Assembly: GCF_020360975.1 (NCBI RefSeq)
Contig: NW_025408667.1
Coordinates: forward strand, 6,324,001 to 6,388,000
From: Hirsutella rhossiliensis
Lineage: Eukaryota > Ascomycota > Sordariomycetes > Hypocreales > Ophiocordycipitaceae
Direction: 5' to 3'
DNA length: 64,000 nt
Position 1 is the stretch's first letter; each line of letters begins with the position of its first letter. The notes beneath the pieces are model-generated. The model saw only the letters and a list, made by a program, of their open reading frames with translations, searched no databases and was not told the origin of the DNA. Below are positions 37,040-48,809 of the stretch, piece by piece. Both the position numbers and the translations under genes were made by a program.

Positions 37040-38010
37040 TGTACCCTACCACGCGCTAGGGAAGTCTATAGTAAGGTAATCCGGTCCCTAATCTCCTACG
37101 CTATAGTTATATTCTATAAGATAACGCCTATAAGGGGGAAACTACGCGGAATCGCGCGGGACCTTACCTAGGACTAGTTAGCCTACCTCTAGGTAGTAAC
37201 GGGTGCCTACTACGCGACCCTAGTCTACTAAGTCGAAGCGGAGGCGTAGGTGCCCTTAATCGACCTCTACTTAAACTAAAGAATAATAAATACCCTTTAG
37301 AAGCTAAAAGACTTAGGGCTCCTAGGCTAAATCCGACGCGCGTTTAACGCGGTCGCGGGTATACTTAAAAGGAGGCGACGCTAGAGAGAGGGCAGACCCC
37401 CGGCGGCACTACCTCTAGGCAGACCCCCCCTCGCGGAGGAGATAAGGGGGGTCTAGAGCTAGATAGGAACGGACGACCTCCCGGATAAAGCTAAGTTACT
37501 TAAAAGGCTAAACGAGGAATAGGCCGCTTAATAGAACGCTAAGGAAAACGCGATCTAATAATACCGGACTACCCTCTACCCCGCTAACTTCCCGCCTTAG
37601 TTCGATAAAGCGATAACGCTAGACCGTTATAAGGGCCTCCCTAAGTATATTAGTATAGTAATTACCTAGATATATATAGGAAAGATCGGGCTTAATAACT
37701 TCCTCTTCGACTAATAGGTCCTTAGCGTAGTTTCGCTAATATATACTTATAAATAAAGATAAGATACTATCTACTACGCGATAATTAACTATCTACTAAT
37801 AGTAGAGGTAAGGGAGTCCCTCTTAATATAGGCCTAGGATATAGGTAATATAAGAGCGGGCCTTTAAGGGAAAAGGATAGCGGCGCCGCTAGCGTAATAG
37901 TTCCTCTACTTAAGTAGGCCCCGCTAGTTCGACCTAGCTTAAAGGCTATACGTAGATATACTAGATAATAGAACCGGGGTCGCGCTAAGGATAGAGCGGC
38001 CCTAACTAAG
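37040..38010 (+). pseudogene. 3' part of a Tad1-type LINE ORF2 (RIPed)
   Basis: Reading through RIP stops gives the region after the RT core: VTGAYYATLVY(Q)VEAEA near 37.2 kb, LIDLYLN(Q)R, then GKIGLNNFLFD near 37.68 kb and a region where the usual C-terminal Cys/His are replaced. GAYRATP..LE.EA..PPLDL and the TGRIGLNAFLF-type block are typical of Tad1-clade ORF2. The upstream RT and endonuclease are missing; the E2 repeat adjoins. GC-rich stretches remain here because CpG was spared. Confidence 0.68.
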
Positions 38011-38647
38011 ACTACCCTAGCTAACTACTTCCCTTACTAAGGCGACCTAGAAAAGGAGAGGACTTACGATTATAGGACTATAGCCTCGACTAAACTAAAC
38101 CTAAACTAAGTATAAACCTCGCCGATTAAACTATAGACTAAATAGAACTAATATAACCTAACTAAACTAACCTTAATAACTATAGAATAAGACCTACTAC
38201 TAAAAGACTATAACTAAATAAGACCTAACCTAGAACTAAACTAAGATAGAGCCGATAACTAGCCCCCCTTAAACCACGACCTTAGCCTAGCTCGTCGGTA
38301 GTAATATCCGCCTTATTATCGCGGCGGGAATAATAAGACCCCCTTAAGGTAGCACGTAGAGTATAAGAGGGAGTAACCTAAGGCTTATAAGGAGTATAGG
38401 GACTACTATCGCTATAAGAACCTTAATAACGACTAAATAGACCTAACCTTAAACCTAAACTAGAGCTAGCTTAGACGGCTAGCTTACGAGATAGAGTAAC
38501 GACCGGGGTCTATACTAAGGCAGGACCTATACTAGCGGCGGTATAAAGGCGTTCGCTACGGCCTATACTATAACTATAGATCTAATCGAGGTTAAGACTA
38601 GTAATAATCTCGGCTAGGACTAAACCGCGATAGCTATAAAGACGCTA
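38011..38647. other. RIPed stretch with AACTA-type low-complexity array
   Basis: 38,080-38,250 is rich in repeated CTAAACTAAACCTAAACTA-like words. The rest is GC-mixed with no clear coding remnant. It may be LINE 3' UTR or another fragment. Confidence 0.35.
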
Positions 38648-39343
38648 CTAAACGAAGTTAAGGGCGTTAGTAGGATCGGTAAGCAATATAAGATAGGGAC
38701 GCTTTAAGGCGGGCTTAGCGCTAGGAGAACTACTAGGCTATAGCTCGGCGTTAAAGGGAGACACGGTTAGCTCCTAAGCTAGCTCCGCGACGGCCGCGGG
38801 CATAGATACCTTAGCCTTAGCCTTAGATAGGGCCTTAAACGCGGCTACCGCCTTACCCTTACCTTCACCCTTCCCCTTATCGACGGGGATTAGGGCTAGA
38901 ATAGGCCTAGTAAGACTAATAAGATTAAAGCCGCTATCCTCCGCGTTAGGGCCGTCGCTAGTAATAAGATAGAAATAGTTAGCGAGATCGTTAACCGCCG
39001 TAAGAGTCTTCTAAGTAACTAAGAGCGACTTAGGCCCGACCTAGGCTAAGGTCTTAATAGCGTCGCTAAACTTACCTAAGTACTTCTCTAAGGACTTATA
39101 TATATAGCGGGTATTATCTATAAAATAGGTAAAAGCTAATATAAGTATCTTTATATTCTTAGCGACTATAGCTAGACTAAGGGCGGACTTACTTAATACG
39201 CCCTTACCCTTAGCGGTAAGGGCCTTCTAACTAACGTAAATATAAGTTTCTAAAGTAGTATAATAAAGGCGCTCTTATACCGAACCCTTAATAAAGGAAG
39301 GGCTATCGACCTCGGACTATACTTAGTAGAGGGTACTAGCGGC
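38648..39343 (-). pseudogene. Unrecognised minus-strand ORF, Ala/Lys-rich (RIPed)
   Basis: A frame of about 230 codons, broken only at Gln/Trp-type positions (about eight stops), ending TAG at 38,648. Visible stretches: VLSKSALSLAIVAKNIKILI, DNTRYIYKSLEKYLGKFSDA, LTAVNDLANYFYLITSDGP, a KGKGEGKGKAVAAFKALSKA basic block, and a C-terminus LLTDPTNALNFV. It reads opposite to the LINE ORF2 fragment just upstream. A real protein once, by its frame, but I know no family for it. The 5' end is open. Confidence 0.55.
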
Positions 39344-40309
39344 CTCCTTACCTTTAAAGGTAATTTAGAACTTAGATTAGCACTAAACTTAGATAATCTA
39401 TAGCGGGAAGGGGTTACTTACTTAGTAATAAGATTAATTAAAGTTAGTATAAGCGATATACGCTTTAGCTTTTATAGCTATTAAAGTTAATAAAAATACT
39501 AAAGGTAAGACTAACCTAAGATAAAGCTAGGATTAATATATATAAGACTAGTTCTAATAGCTAGTAAAGGACTTATAGGTAAGCTTACTAGTAAAACGCC
39601 CGATATATATAAAATATAAGATAGAGCGCTTTAATCCCGCTATTATAGCGACTTTCTTATAAGGAGGGGGTTTTAAAGGAGGCGAGCCGCTACTACCTAA
39701 GTCGGCTTTCTAGTTAGATATTATAACGCGACGACGAGCGAACTAGATATAGTATTAAGGAGACCTAGAGTTATAAAAATAAGGCGGGCGAGGTAGTAGT
39801 TAGGCCTACGAAAGAGATAGATAATAAAGGGATAGGAGGAGGTACGTATAGAACTAAGGGGGGAGGGTAGGTATATATAGGCGCGAGCCGGGCGCGCGTA
39901 ATTAGTAACTATAAGATAGAGGGTAAATATAGGCCGCCGCGCCCCCGATTAGGAAGTCGCGTAGCCGGATAAGAACTAATTTACGATTAGCGGAGCCGGC
40001 CGACTAAATTTCGATTAGCCGGCCCTACTTAAGAGCGACCTATACTAGCGCCCGGCCTAGTAACCGGATATTACCTACCCTACTAACTAACGGACCGATA
40101 AGCCGACGCGACCGCGGCTACGCGGTTACGACGTAGGAGCTAAGGTAAATAGAGGCGCCCGCGAGTTAGGCCCCTAGAGAAAGACTACTGCCTATAACCC
40201 TAGGCCTAGGCTAGCGAGCCTAGGCCGCGGCCGCTTAGGATAGTAGCGGCTATAGCCTAAGAGGGCCCGCGCCGAGACGCGATTTCGCGGGAGGAGCCCG
40301 CGGTAGCTA
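39344..40309. other. RIPed GC-mixed stretch, no gene recognised
   Basis: May hold the 5' part of the minus-strand ORF before it. 39.9-40.3 kb is GC-rich with CCGGC/GCCGG and CCTAGG palindromic words. No recognised motif. Confidence 0.35.
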
Positions 40310-40475
40310 GCGTAAATTTCCTATATACTACTACTACGACCTCGTTTAAGGCGGACCCGTACTAAAAAAGGGGAGGGTTTTCCCCTAGGCACTTTAGTTT
40401 TTCCCTCCTATTTAATATTAAAGTTCTAGATACCTCTAGCTAGGTCCTTAGCGTAATCTTAATAATAATAATATA
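40310..40475 (+). repeat. 3' tail G1, shared with the SINE-like elements
   Basis: Runs from a TAGCTAGCGTAA word through GGGTTTTCCCCTAGG and TTTAGTTTTTCCCTCCTATT to AATCTTAATAATAATAAT. The same tail ends G2 and G3. No tRNA-like head is seen upstream, so G1 may be the end of a longer (LINE) partner. Confidence 0.65.
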
Positions 40476-41021
40476 GTAATCAAAAAGGCGGCTAAGATAT
40501 AAGAAGGCCGTTAATATAATATAACTATAGTAAAAGGGAGTATTTATATACCCTTATATAAGAGGGAGTAAAACCTTATATATTAAAGTACTATCCTTTA
40601 CGTTATAGTACTAAGAGCTATTACTATTTACTAATATAGGGGGGGTAGGATACTATAAGCCTACTAAAGCTAGCTATATACTATTTTATATACCTTTACT
40701 TCTTAACTATAAGTACTTAAGTCTAGCTCTTAGGGCGCGGCCCTTACTAATAATATAGTTTATCTAAAAAGCTTACTTAAGAAGGTATTATATATTATTT
40801 ACTAATATCGTTTTTATAACTAAGTATATATAGTCTATATAAGGGTTTTATCCCTTTAAGGGCGGTATTAAGTATTATTTAAAGTCGCGCTTCTTTAAAG
40901 CTAGGTAAGGGTATAATATAAGGGCTTTTACCTTATATAGGCCTAGACTAAAGTCTAAGCTAAGCCTATATATAAGCGGCCTTTATACTTATATAAGCTA
41001 AGCTTATATATCTCTTTTTTT
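40476..41021. other. RIPed spacer with LINE 5' fragment
   Basis: 40.48-40.92 kb has no recognised content. 40,922-41,040 repeats 35,802-35,900 (LYISGLYTYIS(Q)AY in translation) and is the target into which G2 inserted. Confidence 0.45.
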
Positions 41022-41040
41022 CCCTTTTTATAGATTATTA

Positions 41041-41768
41041 TTATTAAGATTATACTAGTAACCTATCTAAAGGTATCTAGAACTTCGACGTTAAATAAGA
41101 GGGAAAAACTAAAGTGCTTAGAGGAAAACCCTCCCCTCTTTCGTAGCTAGTCCGCCCTTATACCGGGTCGCGGTTATAATACGTAGGAATCTTACGCCGG
41201 CTATCTTAGGTATCGTTATAGTTAGTCGGAATCGTATTAGCCCCGCTATAAAGTAACCTTGTAACTCCTTTACGTACGCGGGTATATAGCGTTAATCGGT
41301 AGTATAAGCGTTTTTAGTTAACGGTTAATAGTTAATTATATAATTATCTCCGACCTTATCTCTATAACGATATCTTCAGGCTCTACCTTATTTTCCGCCG
41401 TAGGCTTAGCGAGCTATTTTTATTAATACTAGCCTTTAGCCGCCGGTAGTCGGGTTATCGCATCGGCTTCGCGCGCTATACTTATCGAGTTGCTAGTATC
41501 GGCCTAGGTTTCGGTCGGTCAGCCTAGACCGGGAGTCTTAATAAATTCGTCGCTAGGTCCGAGTAGGCGAGGTCCGCCGGCCTACTTATAGCGGGCTAGA
41601 CTGCTAGTGTATTTATGCGCTAGAAGCGCTAATTAGCTAATTAATAAGTAAGTTAGCGTAGTCTACTAGTCTAACTAAAAATTAATCGTGCCCCTAGCCG
41701 GATTCGAACCGACTCTAGCGTTATAGCTAGCAGGCTTCCTAGGTATATAACTACTATACTACGAGGGT
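41041..41768 (-). mobile_element. G2: tRNA-headed SINE-like retroposon, 728 bp
   Basis: Minus strand. The head (about 41,768-41,690) is tRNA-like: GTAGTATAGTAGTTA matches an A box and GGTTCGAATCC (41,710-41,700) is a perfect B box. A 4-bp D-type stem and a CTAGC/GCTAG stem are visible, but not a full clean cloverleaf. The body is about 600 bp of non-coding DNA, and the 3' end is the GGGTTTTCC...AATCTTAATAA tail. Flanks are an exact 19-bp direct repeat, CCCTTTTTATAGATTATTA, at 41,022-41,040 and 41,769-41,787, as target-primed retroposition gives. RIP is milder here than in neighbours. Confidence 0.8.
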
Positions 41769-41801
41769 CCCTTTTTATAGATTATTAACCTTCTTTTAAT
41801 A

Positions 41802-42987
41802 CCCTTATAGTCCTCGTAGTATAGTAGTTATATACCTAAGAGGACTGCTAGCTATAATACTAAAGTTAGTTTAAATTTAGCTAAGAGTACGATTAATTTT
41901 TAGTTAAACTAGTAAACTACGCTAACCTATTTATTAATTAGCTAATTAGCGCCTTTAAAAGCACTTATAAATATACTAGTAGTTTAACCCTATTATAAGT
42001 AGGCTAGCCTAAACCTCGCTTACCTAGACCTAGCAACGAATTTATTAAGACCTCCCTTTAACCCTAGTCTAGGCCCCTTAACTAGGAAAATAAAAACCTA
42101 AGGCTAATACTAGTAACTTAATAAGTATAGCGCGAAGCTAGTTTAATAACCTAACTACTAGCCTAGCTAAAGGCTTATATTAATAAATAGCCCGCTAAGC
42201 CTTATAGTAGAAAAATAAAGTAAAGCTTAAGAAGATATCGTTATAAAATATGGTTAAGGATAATTATATAATTAACTAAAAAACGCTCGTACTATTAATT
42301 AATACTATATACCTTATATATATAAAGTAGTTACTTTCTAAGGTTACTTTATAGTAGGGCTAATATAATTCCTACTAACTAAAATAATACTTAAGATAGT
42401 TTAATAGTAGCTATAGTATATACTTAAAGATATACCTATATTAACGGTAATAATAATAGCTAGATACTAAAGAACGAAGGGATCTAAGGGGAATAAAGGA
42501 AAAGAGAAAGTACTAAGTAAGGTAAGTTAAAAGTAAAAAGGGCTAAAAAGGTATATTAGTAAAAGAGGATAATTATAAAGATAATTATTAGAGAAGATAA
42601 TAAAAGAAGATGCTATCTACTAGCTAAGAAGGAAAAGAGACCTCTTTTATAAACCGAATTTTCCCTCTTTCTTCCTTAAACGAATAAGGGCTAAGGGATT
42701 ATTTAGTTAAGAAGAGGGCTAGCTAAAGACTCTACTAAGGACCCTACTAAGGACCCTACTAAAGACTCTACTACGCGGGCTATATATTCCTTAAGGTATA
42801 GATACCCCTATTAAAATAGCTAGCGTAAGTTTCTTATATATTATAACCGCGACCTAGTATAAAAGTAAACTAGCTATAAAAGAAAGAAGGGTTTTCCTTT
42901 AAGTACTTTAGTTTTTCCTTCTTATTTAACGCTAAAGTTTTAGATACCTTTAAGTAGGTTACTAGTATAATCTTAATAATAATAATA
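41802..42987 (+). mobile_element. G3: second tRNA-headed SINE-like retroposon, heavily RIPed
   Basis: Plus-strand relative of G2, forming a large inverted repeat with it around 41.8 kb. The head TCCTCGTAGTATAGTAG starts near 41,812; the B box has decayed to AGTTTAAATTT. The tail at 42,890-42,985 ends TCTTAATAATAATAATAA. It is about 450 bp longer than G2, the extra part being near 42.45-42.85 kb and including GGACCCTACTAA-type tandem words. The flanking 14-bp repeat AC(C/T)TTCTTTTAATA is at 41,788-41,801 and 42,988-43,001. Confidence 0.7.
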
Positions 42988-42989
42988 AC

Positions 42990-43563
42990 TTTCTTTTAAT
43001 AGACTATACTTAAGTATATACCTTTACTTACTCTATAATACTTAAGACCCTTATCCTTAATATCTTTACTATAAAGGCTAAGACCTTTAATAGGATCGAT
43101 ATCTTAGGGTAGCTTAGGTAGCTAAGTATCTTAGGCTTAACTTAAAAGGTAGGATTTATTATTTTTATAGTTCTTTTAAAGGCTATAAAGACTAAATACT
43201 AAGAAAAGAGCCTTTATATAATAAATCTATAGCTTTAGGTTAAGGACTATAAGGAATATATTATATATATATAGTATTATAAGTACCTCTCCTTTAGCTA
43301 TAACCCTTAGACTTACTAGTAGCTTATTAAGTATACCTTTTACTTAGAAAAGTACTTAACTAAGGATTATAGCTACTTTAGCTATAAAGCTAGCTAAGGC
43401 TACTTTTACTTTAAGTTTTAATACTATAACTATAAGAGAGAGTACCTTATAATTAATAAGGTATAATAAAAAGTTTATAAGGGTATAACTAATACTTAAT
43501 AGCTTTAGCCCCTTTATATTTATAATACCCTTTAGGCCCCTTAGACCCTTTTAGCTTAACTAT
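42990..43563 (+). pseudogene. LINE ORF1 fragment with RIPed zinc knuckles, left of B2
   Basis: At about 43,225-43,470 the translation shows YYKYLSFSYNP..., YTFYLEKYLTKDY and related blocks. Replacing RIP-type Tyr by Cys/His gives two to three CCHC knuckles as in LINE ORF1. B2 inserted at 43,564 (TSD ACTAT); the flank continues at 50,468. Confidence 0.6.
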
Positions 43564-43748
43564 TATAAGAGTCTTTAACTATTATAGGTAATAGGCTTAG
43601 GCCGCGGCCTAAGCCGTATAGTTATATATAGAGGGCCGGATCTTATAAGTATAAGGGCGGGCTAGCCGCGTATAAAAGAGCTCTATATAGCTTATTAATA
43701 TTATCCTATAAACGCACCTATATATACGCCTCTACTCTTACTCCAATA
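43564..43748 (+). repeat. 5' LTR of B2, 185 bp
   Basis: TATAAGAGTC...CTCCAATA, with the 18-bp palindrome CTTAGGCCGCGGCCTAAG. Its 3' end still has CpA (GCACC, CCAATA). Confidence 0.92.
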
Positions 43749-43979
43749 GTATGTTTATTAACTAATAGATCTAATAGATATCTCCTAGAAAGGTGCCGCT
43801 TCCAAAGGAGCACCCGCCACCTTAGGCGGATAGGAAGTATTATAGCTATCCTAAAAGCGATTAAAAGCCGATAGCTAGTAAGAAGAACGAGGTTCTCGCT
43901 ATACTAAAGAGCTATCTATAAGACTAGCGTTAACCTACGACCTTAGTAATACTAGTTACGGCGGCACTCACTAATATAG

Positions 43980-44950
43980 AAGCCGCCCTTAGCTAACTTA
44001 GGACGGTGTAGCCAAGTCCTTCTACTTTTTCCTTAGCCGGCTATAGACGAAGTTTATAATAGATAAGAAATAGGGCCTAAACGGCTATCGTAATATAGCG
44101 TAGTATTTACTCCTCTATACGCTACTAGAGCCCTAGATACGGCGGATCTTTAGATTCTAAGGTAAGGGCGGCCCTAAAAGTAAACGCGACTTATAGGACT
44201 TCTTTTAATACCTTATATATACGTTCGGTAACGTATAAGAGTAAGAAGGTTTCCTCCCTAACTTTAAAGAGACGCTCTTATAAGTAGCGGGAACTATAGT
44301 ATAGGAAGATAGCGCGAAGCTTATATAGTTATAGAACTTAATTACGCTAGCCCTATAAGAGCTACTTCTCCTTATAATTATACCTACTAACTATAGCGAG
44401 TATATAAGCCGGTTAATAAAGGTAGTATAGGGCTATAAGTAAACGCTATATTTTTAGAAGCTTTATAAGCGCACGCTATATAGCGGTAATAGGATTACCG
44501 CCCCTCTATAAAAGGAATAGCCGACTATCGATATTAATAGAGATACCCTAATATTAGCTACCTATATAGACTAAGCTAAACGTAGTAGGAAGTTATCTTT
44601 AAATATCCTTTATACTATCCCGCTCTTTAAGTAATAAGCGAAGTAAGTAATAAGTAAGGAAATTAGGAAAAAGAAAGCTAACGGCCGCTACCTATATTAC
44701 GGCGTATCTATATACTTTATATTAAAATACCCCTTCTTTTTAGCTAAGCGGCCTATAGTAGTTTAAGTAGTAAAGATAGAACCGCTCCTTACCTTAGACG
44801 ATAAAGAGGACTCCGCTCCCTTAGGCCTAGAGGAAAAAGAGTAGCTCTAAAGTAAAGATAGGCTCCGGAGCCCTAATTACTAGCACTAGTAAAAGAAAAG
44901 GAGGAATTATCCGCCTATATAGAAGAGGAGCCTACTTTAATATAGATTAT
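43980..44950 (+). pseudogene. B2 gag (RIPed)
   Basis: Frame with RIP stops: AKSFYFFLSRL, TKFIIDKK, GLNGYRNIA, YLLYTLLEP, then DFF..YLIYTFGNV and EEGFLPNFKETLL near 44.24 kb. This is the layout of a Ty3 capsid domain. Boundaries approximate; the start codon is not recoverable. Confidence 0.7.
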
Positions 44951-45099
44951 AGTTAATAACTCCTTACCTATCGCCGCCCTTATAAATAAGGGCTACTAGT
45001 ACTATACTATAGTTAACGAGGCGCTTATATAAGAGATATAAGTACTAGTAGAAAAGATCGCCCTAAGGCGAGTAAAGGGCGCCTTAAGCGCGATAAAGG

Positions 45100-48000
45100 G
45101 TATAGTAATTAAGGGTATTATATAGCTAGCTATAAAGGTCGACGGTTACTATAAGCTTATTATAGCTTATATAATCCCTTAACTAGAGTTTCCCTTAATC
45201 CTTAGGAAACCCTAGTTATTATATATAGAGTTATACTTAGTTTTATATTAAAAGAAGCTATAGTTTAAGCCTATATAACGGTAGGTCTACTATAACGATA
45301 GTTTTATAGGCGTAGGACTAAGCGTGCGAGCTTTATACTTAGTATAAGAAGTCCTTACCTCTATCTTTATAGGAACTATACGACGGTTAAAGTAGGAGGA
45401 AGGCCGGGTAGCGGCTAATATAGTAGTCTATATAGTTAGCTTAGCGGATATCGATAAGGCCTTTTAGGTAAAGAAGCTAAAGTCGCCCTTTAAGCTACGG
45501 TAGTAGATACTAAAGCGCTTTTACGACCTCCTACTATTATTTAAGTCCTAAGAAGCAGATAAGCTTAACCTATATAAGCTAAGGGTAGACTATAAGATCG
45601 TACTCTATATTAATAAGAAGGGGTAAGAACTACCTATACTATTTAGACCGCTATATAGTATATTATACGTAGAGCTACTAGTACTAAAGAAGACGCTAAG
45701 GGACCTCTTAAATAAGGGTTTTATTTAAGTAAGTAGCTCTAAAATAAAAGCGCTAGTCTTATTTATACGTAAACTAAGGGGTAGGATATAGTTCTATTAT
45801 AACTATAGGGCTCTAAACGTAATTATAAGGCTAGACCGCTACCCCTTACCCTTAATCTTAGATACGCTCTATAACCTTTTAAAGGTAAAGTAGTTTATAA
45901 AGCTAGATATAAAATAGGCGTTTTATAAGGTATAGATCTTAGAGGGTAATAAGTAGAAGATAGCGTTCTATATATACTATAGCTTATTTAAGTAGCTTAT
46001 AACGCCCTTTAGCCTCTTAGGAGCGCCCGCTACCTTCTAGCGTTATATTAATAATATACTTTAGGACTTCCTTAATAAGTTCGCCTCTATATATATAGAT
46101 AATATCCTTATTTATATAAGCGGCTCTTATAAGGACTATATATAAAAAGTATAAAAGGTCTTAAAGCGCCTCTAACTTTATAGGCTCTACCTTAACCTAA
46201 ATAAGTGCGAATTTAAGGTTAAGAAGGTTAAGTACCTAGGCTTTATTATCTACGCCGGCGTAGGTATATAAGTAGATCTTATAAAGATCTAAGCGATTTA
46301 GGACTAAGCTACCCTAACTATATAGATAGGCGTATAGAGCTTCCTTAGGTTCGCGAACTATTATAGGATATTTATTAAGGGCTTCTCTTATATTATAATG
46401 CTTTTAAATAAGATTACTAAGAAGTAGACCGCCTTTCGCTAAGGGCCTATATAAGAAGGAGCGTTCTATACGCTTAAGGACTTATTCTCTTAAGCTTTAG
46501 TACTACTTTAGTAAGACTTCGACCGGTCTACGTTAATTAAAGCGGACTATAGCGGCTAGGCACTTAAAGGAACGCTCTCTTAAGAGGTAAATAGGTAGAA
46601 GTAACTAGTAGCGTTCTACTCCTATAAGCTAACCTTAGCGGAGCGGAATTACGCTATTTACGATAAAGAGATACTAGCGATTATTAGCTACCTTAAGTAA
46701 TAGTAAGCGGAGCTCTAAAGCTATAAGAGCTTCGAGGTTCTTATAAACTATAGGAACCTCGAGTACTTTATAACTCGCTAGTACCTCTTAAAGCGGTAAG
46801 CCCGCTAAGCGGAATATCTCTTACGCTTTAACTTCTTAATTAAGTACTAGCTAAGGCGGGACTCTATAGTCTTAGATATACTTTCCTAGAGGGATTAGGA
46901 CTAGCCGATAAAAGCGGATATCGAGGCCTAGGATCTATAGCTTATCTTATAAGAAGCGCTATAGACTTATATAGGAGCTTCCCTAGTAGGGGAAGGCGCG
47001 GCGCTAATAGATAAGCCTTCCCTTATACCTTTACCTTAGCCTAGCGAGGAGGGATAGACTAGCCTAGGGGCGCGTATAGCGTAGGTATTCTAAGATAAGG
47101 TCCTTTAGCGTTTATAGGATAGGATATCGTCTCTAAACTATACTTATAAGAGCATACGCCGCGCTATTAAGTCCGGCGCTTAATACCTTAATCTAAAGCT
47201 AAAGCTAAAGGTATAAGTAGCCGACTATTATATCGACCTATAGGGGCACCTACGTTAGCGGGGGAGACTATAGGTACCGGGCGCGCTATATACTATAGAA
47301 GCTAGGGAGAAGGATAAACCGCTAGAGCTAAATAAATAAAATAAGCTTTAAGGGAAGCTAGTTTAGCTCGTCTATAACTTTAGTATTATAGGCTACCTAG
47401 GTAAGTAGGGTATAGTAGTAGGCCTCGCGAGGGATTTCTACTAGCCCCTCCTATAGTATTATGTTCGCTACTTCCTTTATAACTACGATATCTATAGCTA
47501 TACTAAGATTTAGAGGGCGTAGCTTAAGGGGCTACTTAAGTAGCTTCCGGTACCTAACCGGTTCTATATATATATATAGATAGACTTTATAATAGACCTC
47601 CTACTTATAGAGGGCGGCAACCGCTATATATAGGTAATTAAGGACCGACTTAGTAAGTCTATAGTATTAAAGCTAATACTATCTATAGATATAAAGTCCT
47701 ACGTAGAGCGCTTCCTATAGTACTAAGCCCGCTTATATAGCTAGCTAGCCTTTATTATAAGTAATAAGGGATCGAATTAAACTAGCCGCTTTTAGTAGTA
47801 CCTATACTAGCTACTTTAGATTATATAGCTACTTAGTATAGTATATTACCTATAAACCAACGGAGGGCCTAAGAGGGTTAACTAAGAGGTATAGGCTTAC
47901 TTATAGGCCGTTATAGCCTATAACTAAGTAGACTAAGACTGTTAGCTCCCTACGGCCTAACTTACGTTAAATAGTAAACTATATACCTCTATTAAGATAG

Positions 48001-48680
48001 CCCTTTTTTTTATAACGTATAGCTTCGAACTACCCTTACTAGTTCCCTTTACTATAGATATAGTAGCGGAGTAGTATAGTAATTCGTTACTAGAGGGCCG
48101 CGCTTCTACGTTCGTATAAAAGCTATAAGAGACTATAGATTATTACTAATCTACGATAGCCGCTATAGCGTAAGATTAAGAGTAGTACGCTAATAAGACT
48201 AGGGCCCTAGTAGATAGGTTTATAGTAGGAGATAAGGTATAGCTAGACCTCTATAACTATAGGTTAGTATAGCTAAAGAAAAAGCTTAACTAGCTATATA
48301 TAAAGTTTACGGTATAGAGGGTTATTAGCCTATAAGTTATAGAGCTTAATAGTCTCTTAATAAGAGTCTATAATAAGAATAATATAGACCTCCTTTATAG
48401 AGCCTCCTTTAACCCGCTACTTAGATAAGAAGTAGTAAACGCTTAACCGCCTATAATTAAAGTAAAAAGAGAGGATAAGTTTAAGGTTAAAGAGATATAG
48501 GCCGCGCGCTAAAAAAAAGTTAGTAAGGGGAAACGCTAGGAGGTCCTCGTTAAGTAGCGCGGGTATCTTAACCCTATATAAGAACCTATATATAAGTTTA
48601 TAAGAACTATAGCCCTTAATAAGTTTAAAGCCTTATTTAAAATAATAAATAAGAACGATAGACTAACGGACTATTAATAA
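45100..48680 (+). pseudogene. B2 pol: protease - RT - RNase H - integrase - chromodomain (RIPed)
   Basis: RT catalytic YIDNILIY at about 46,090-46,115 (YIDD with RIP-changed Asp). RNase H at about 46,730-46,845: FEVLINYRNLEYFIT then AEYLLRFNFLI. Integrase at about 47.5-48.4 kb: DFIIDLLLIEGGNRYI..IKDRLSKSI, TNGGPKRVN, LTLNSKLYTS. Chromodomain at about 48,530-48,640: VK(Q)RGYLNPI(Q)EPIYKFI..ALNKFKAL. Stops fall only at Gln/Trp-type positions, so this is a once-intact polyprotein killed by RIP. Confidence 0.86.
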
Positions 48681-48809
48681 TAGCCTAGGCTAAGACTACG
48701 AAGTAGGTATAGTAAAGGGGGTAATTATAGTAATATAAGTAATATAAGCGTAATAATATAAGTAGAGATAAAAATAGCGTTTATTATAGGGCGGAGCCCT
48801 TAAACTACC

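Noticed and set aside
41690..41770. A functional nuclear tRNA gene
   Set aside because: A and B boxes are clear, but the acceptor stem and anticodon arm do not form a clean cloverleaf, and the unit sits at the head of a 728-bp element with a long TSD. Called a SINE head instead.
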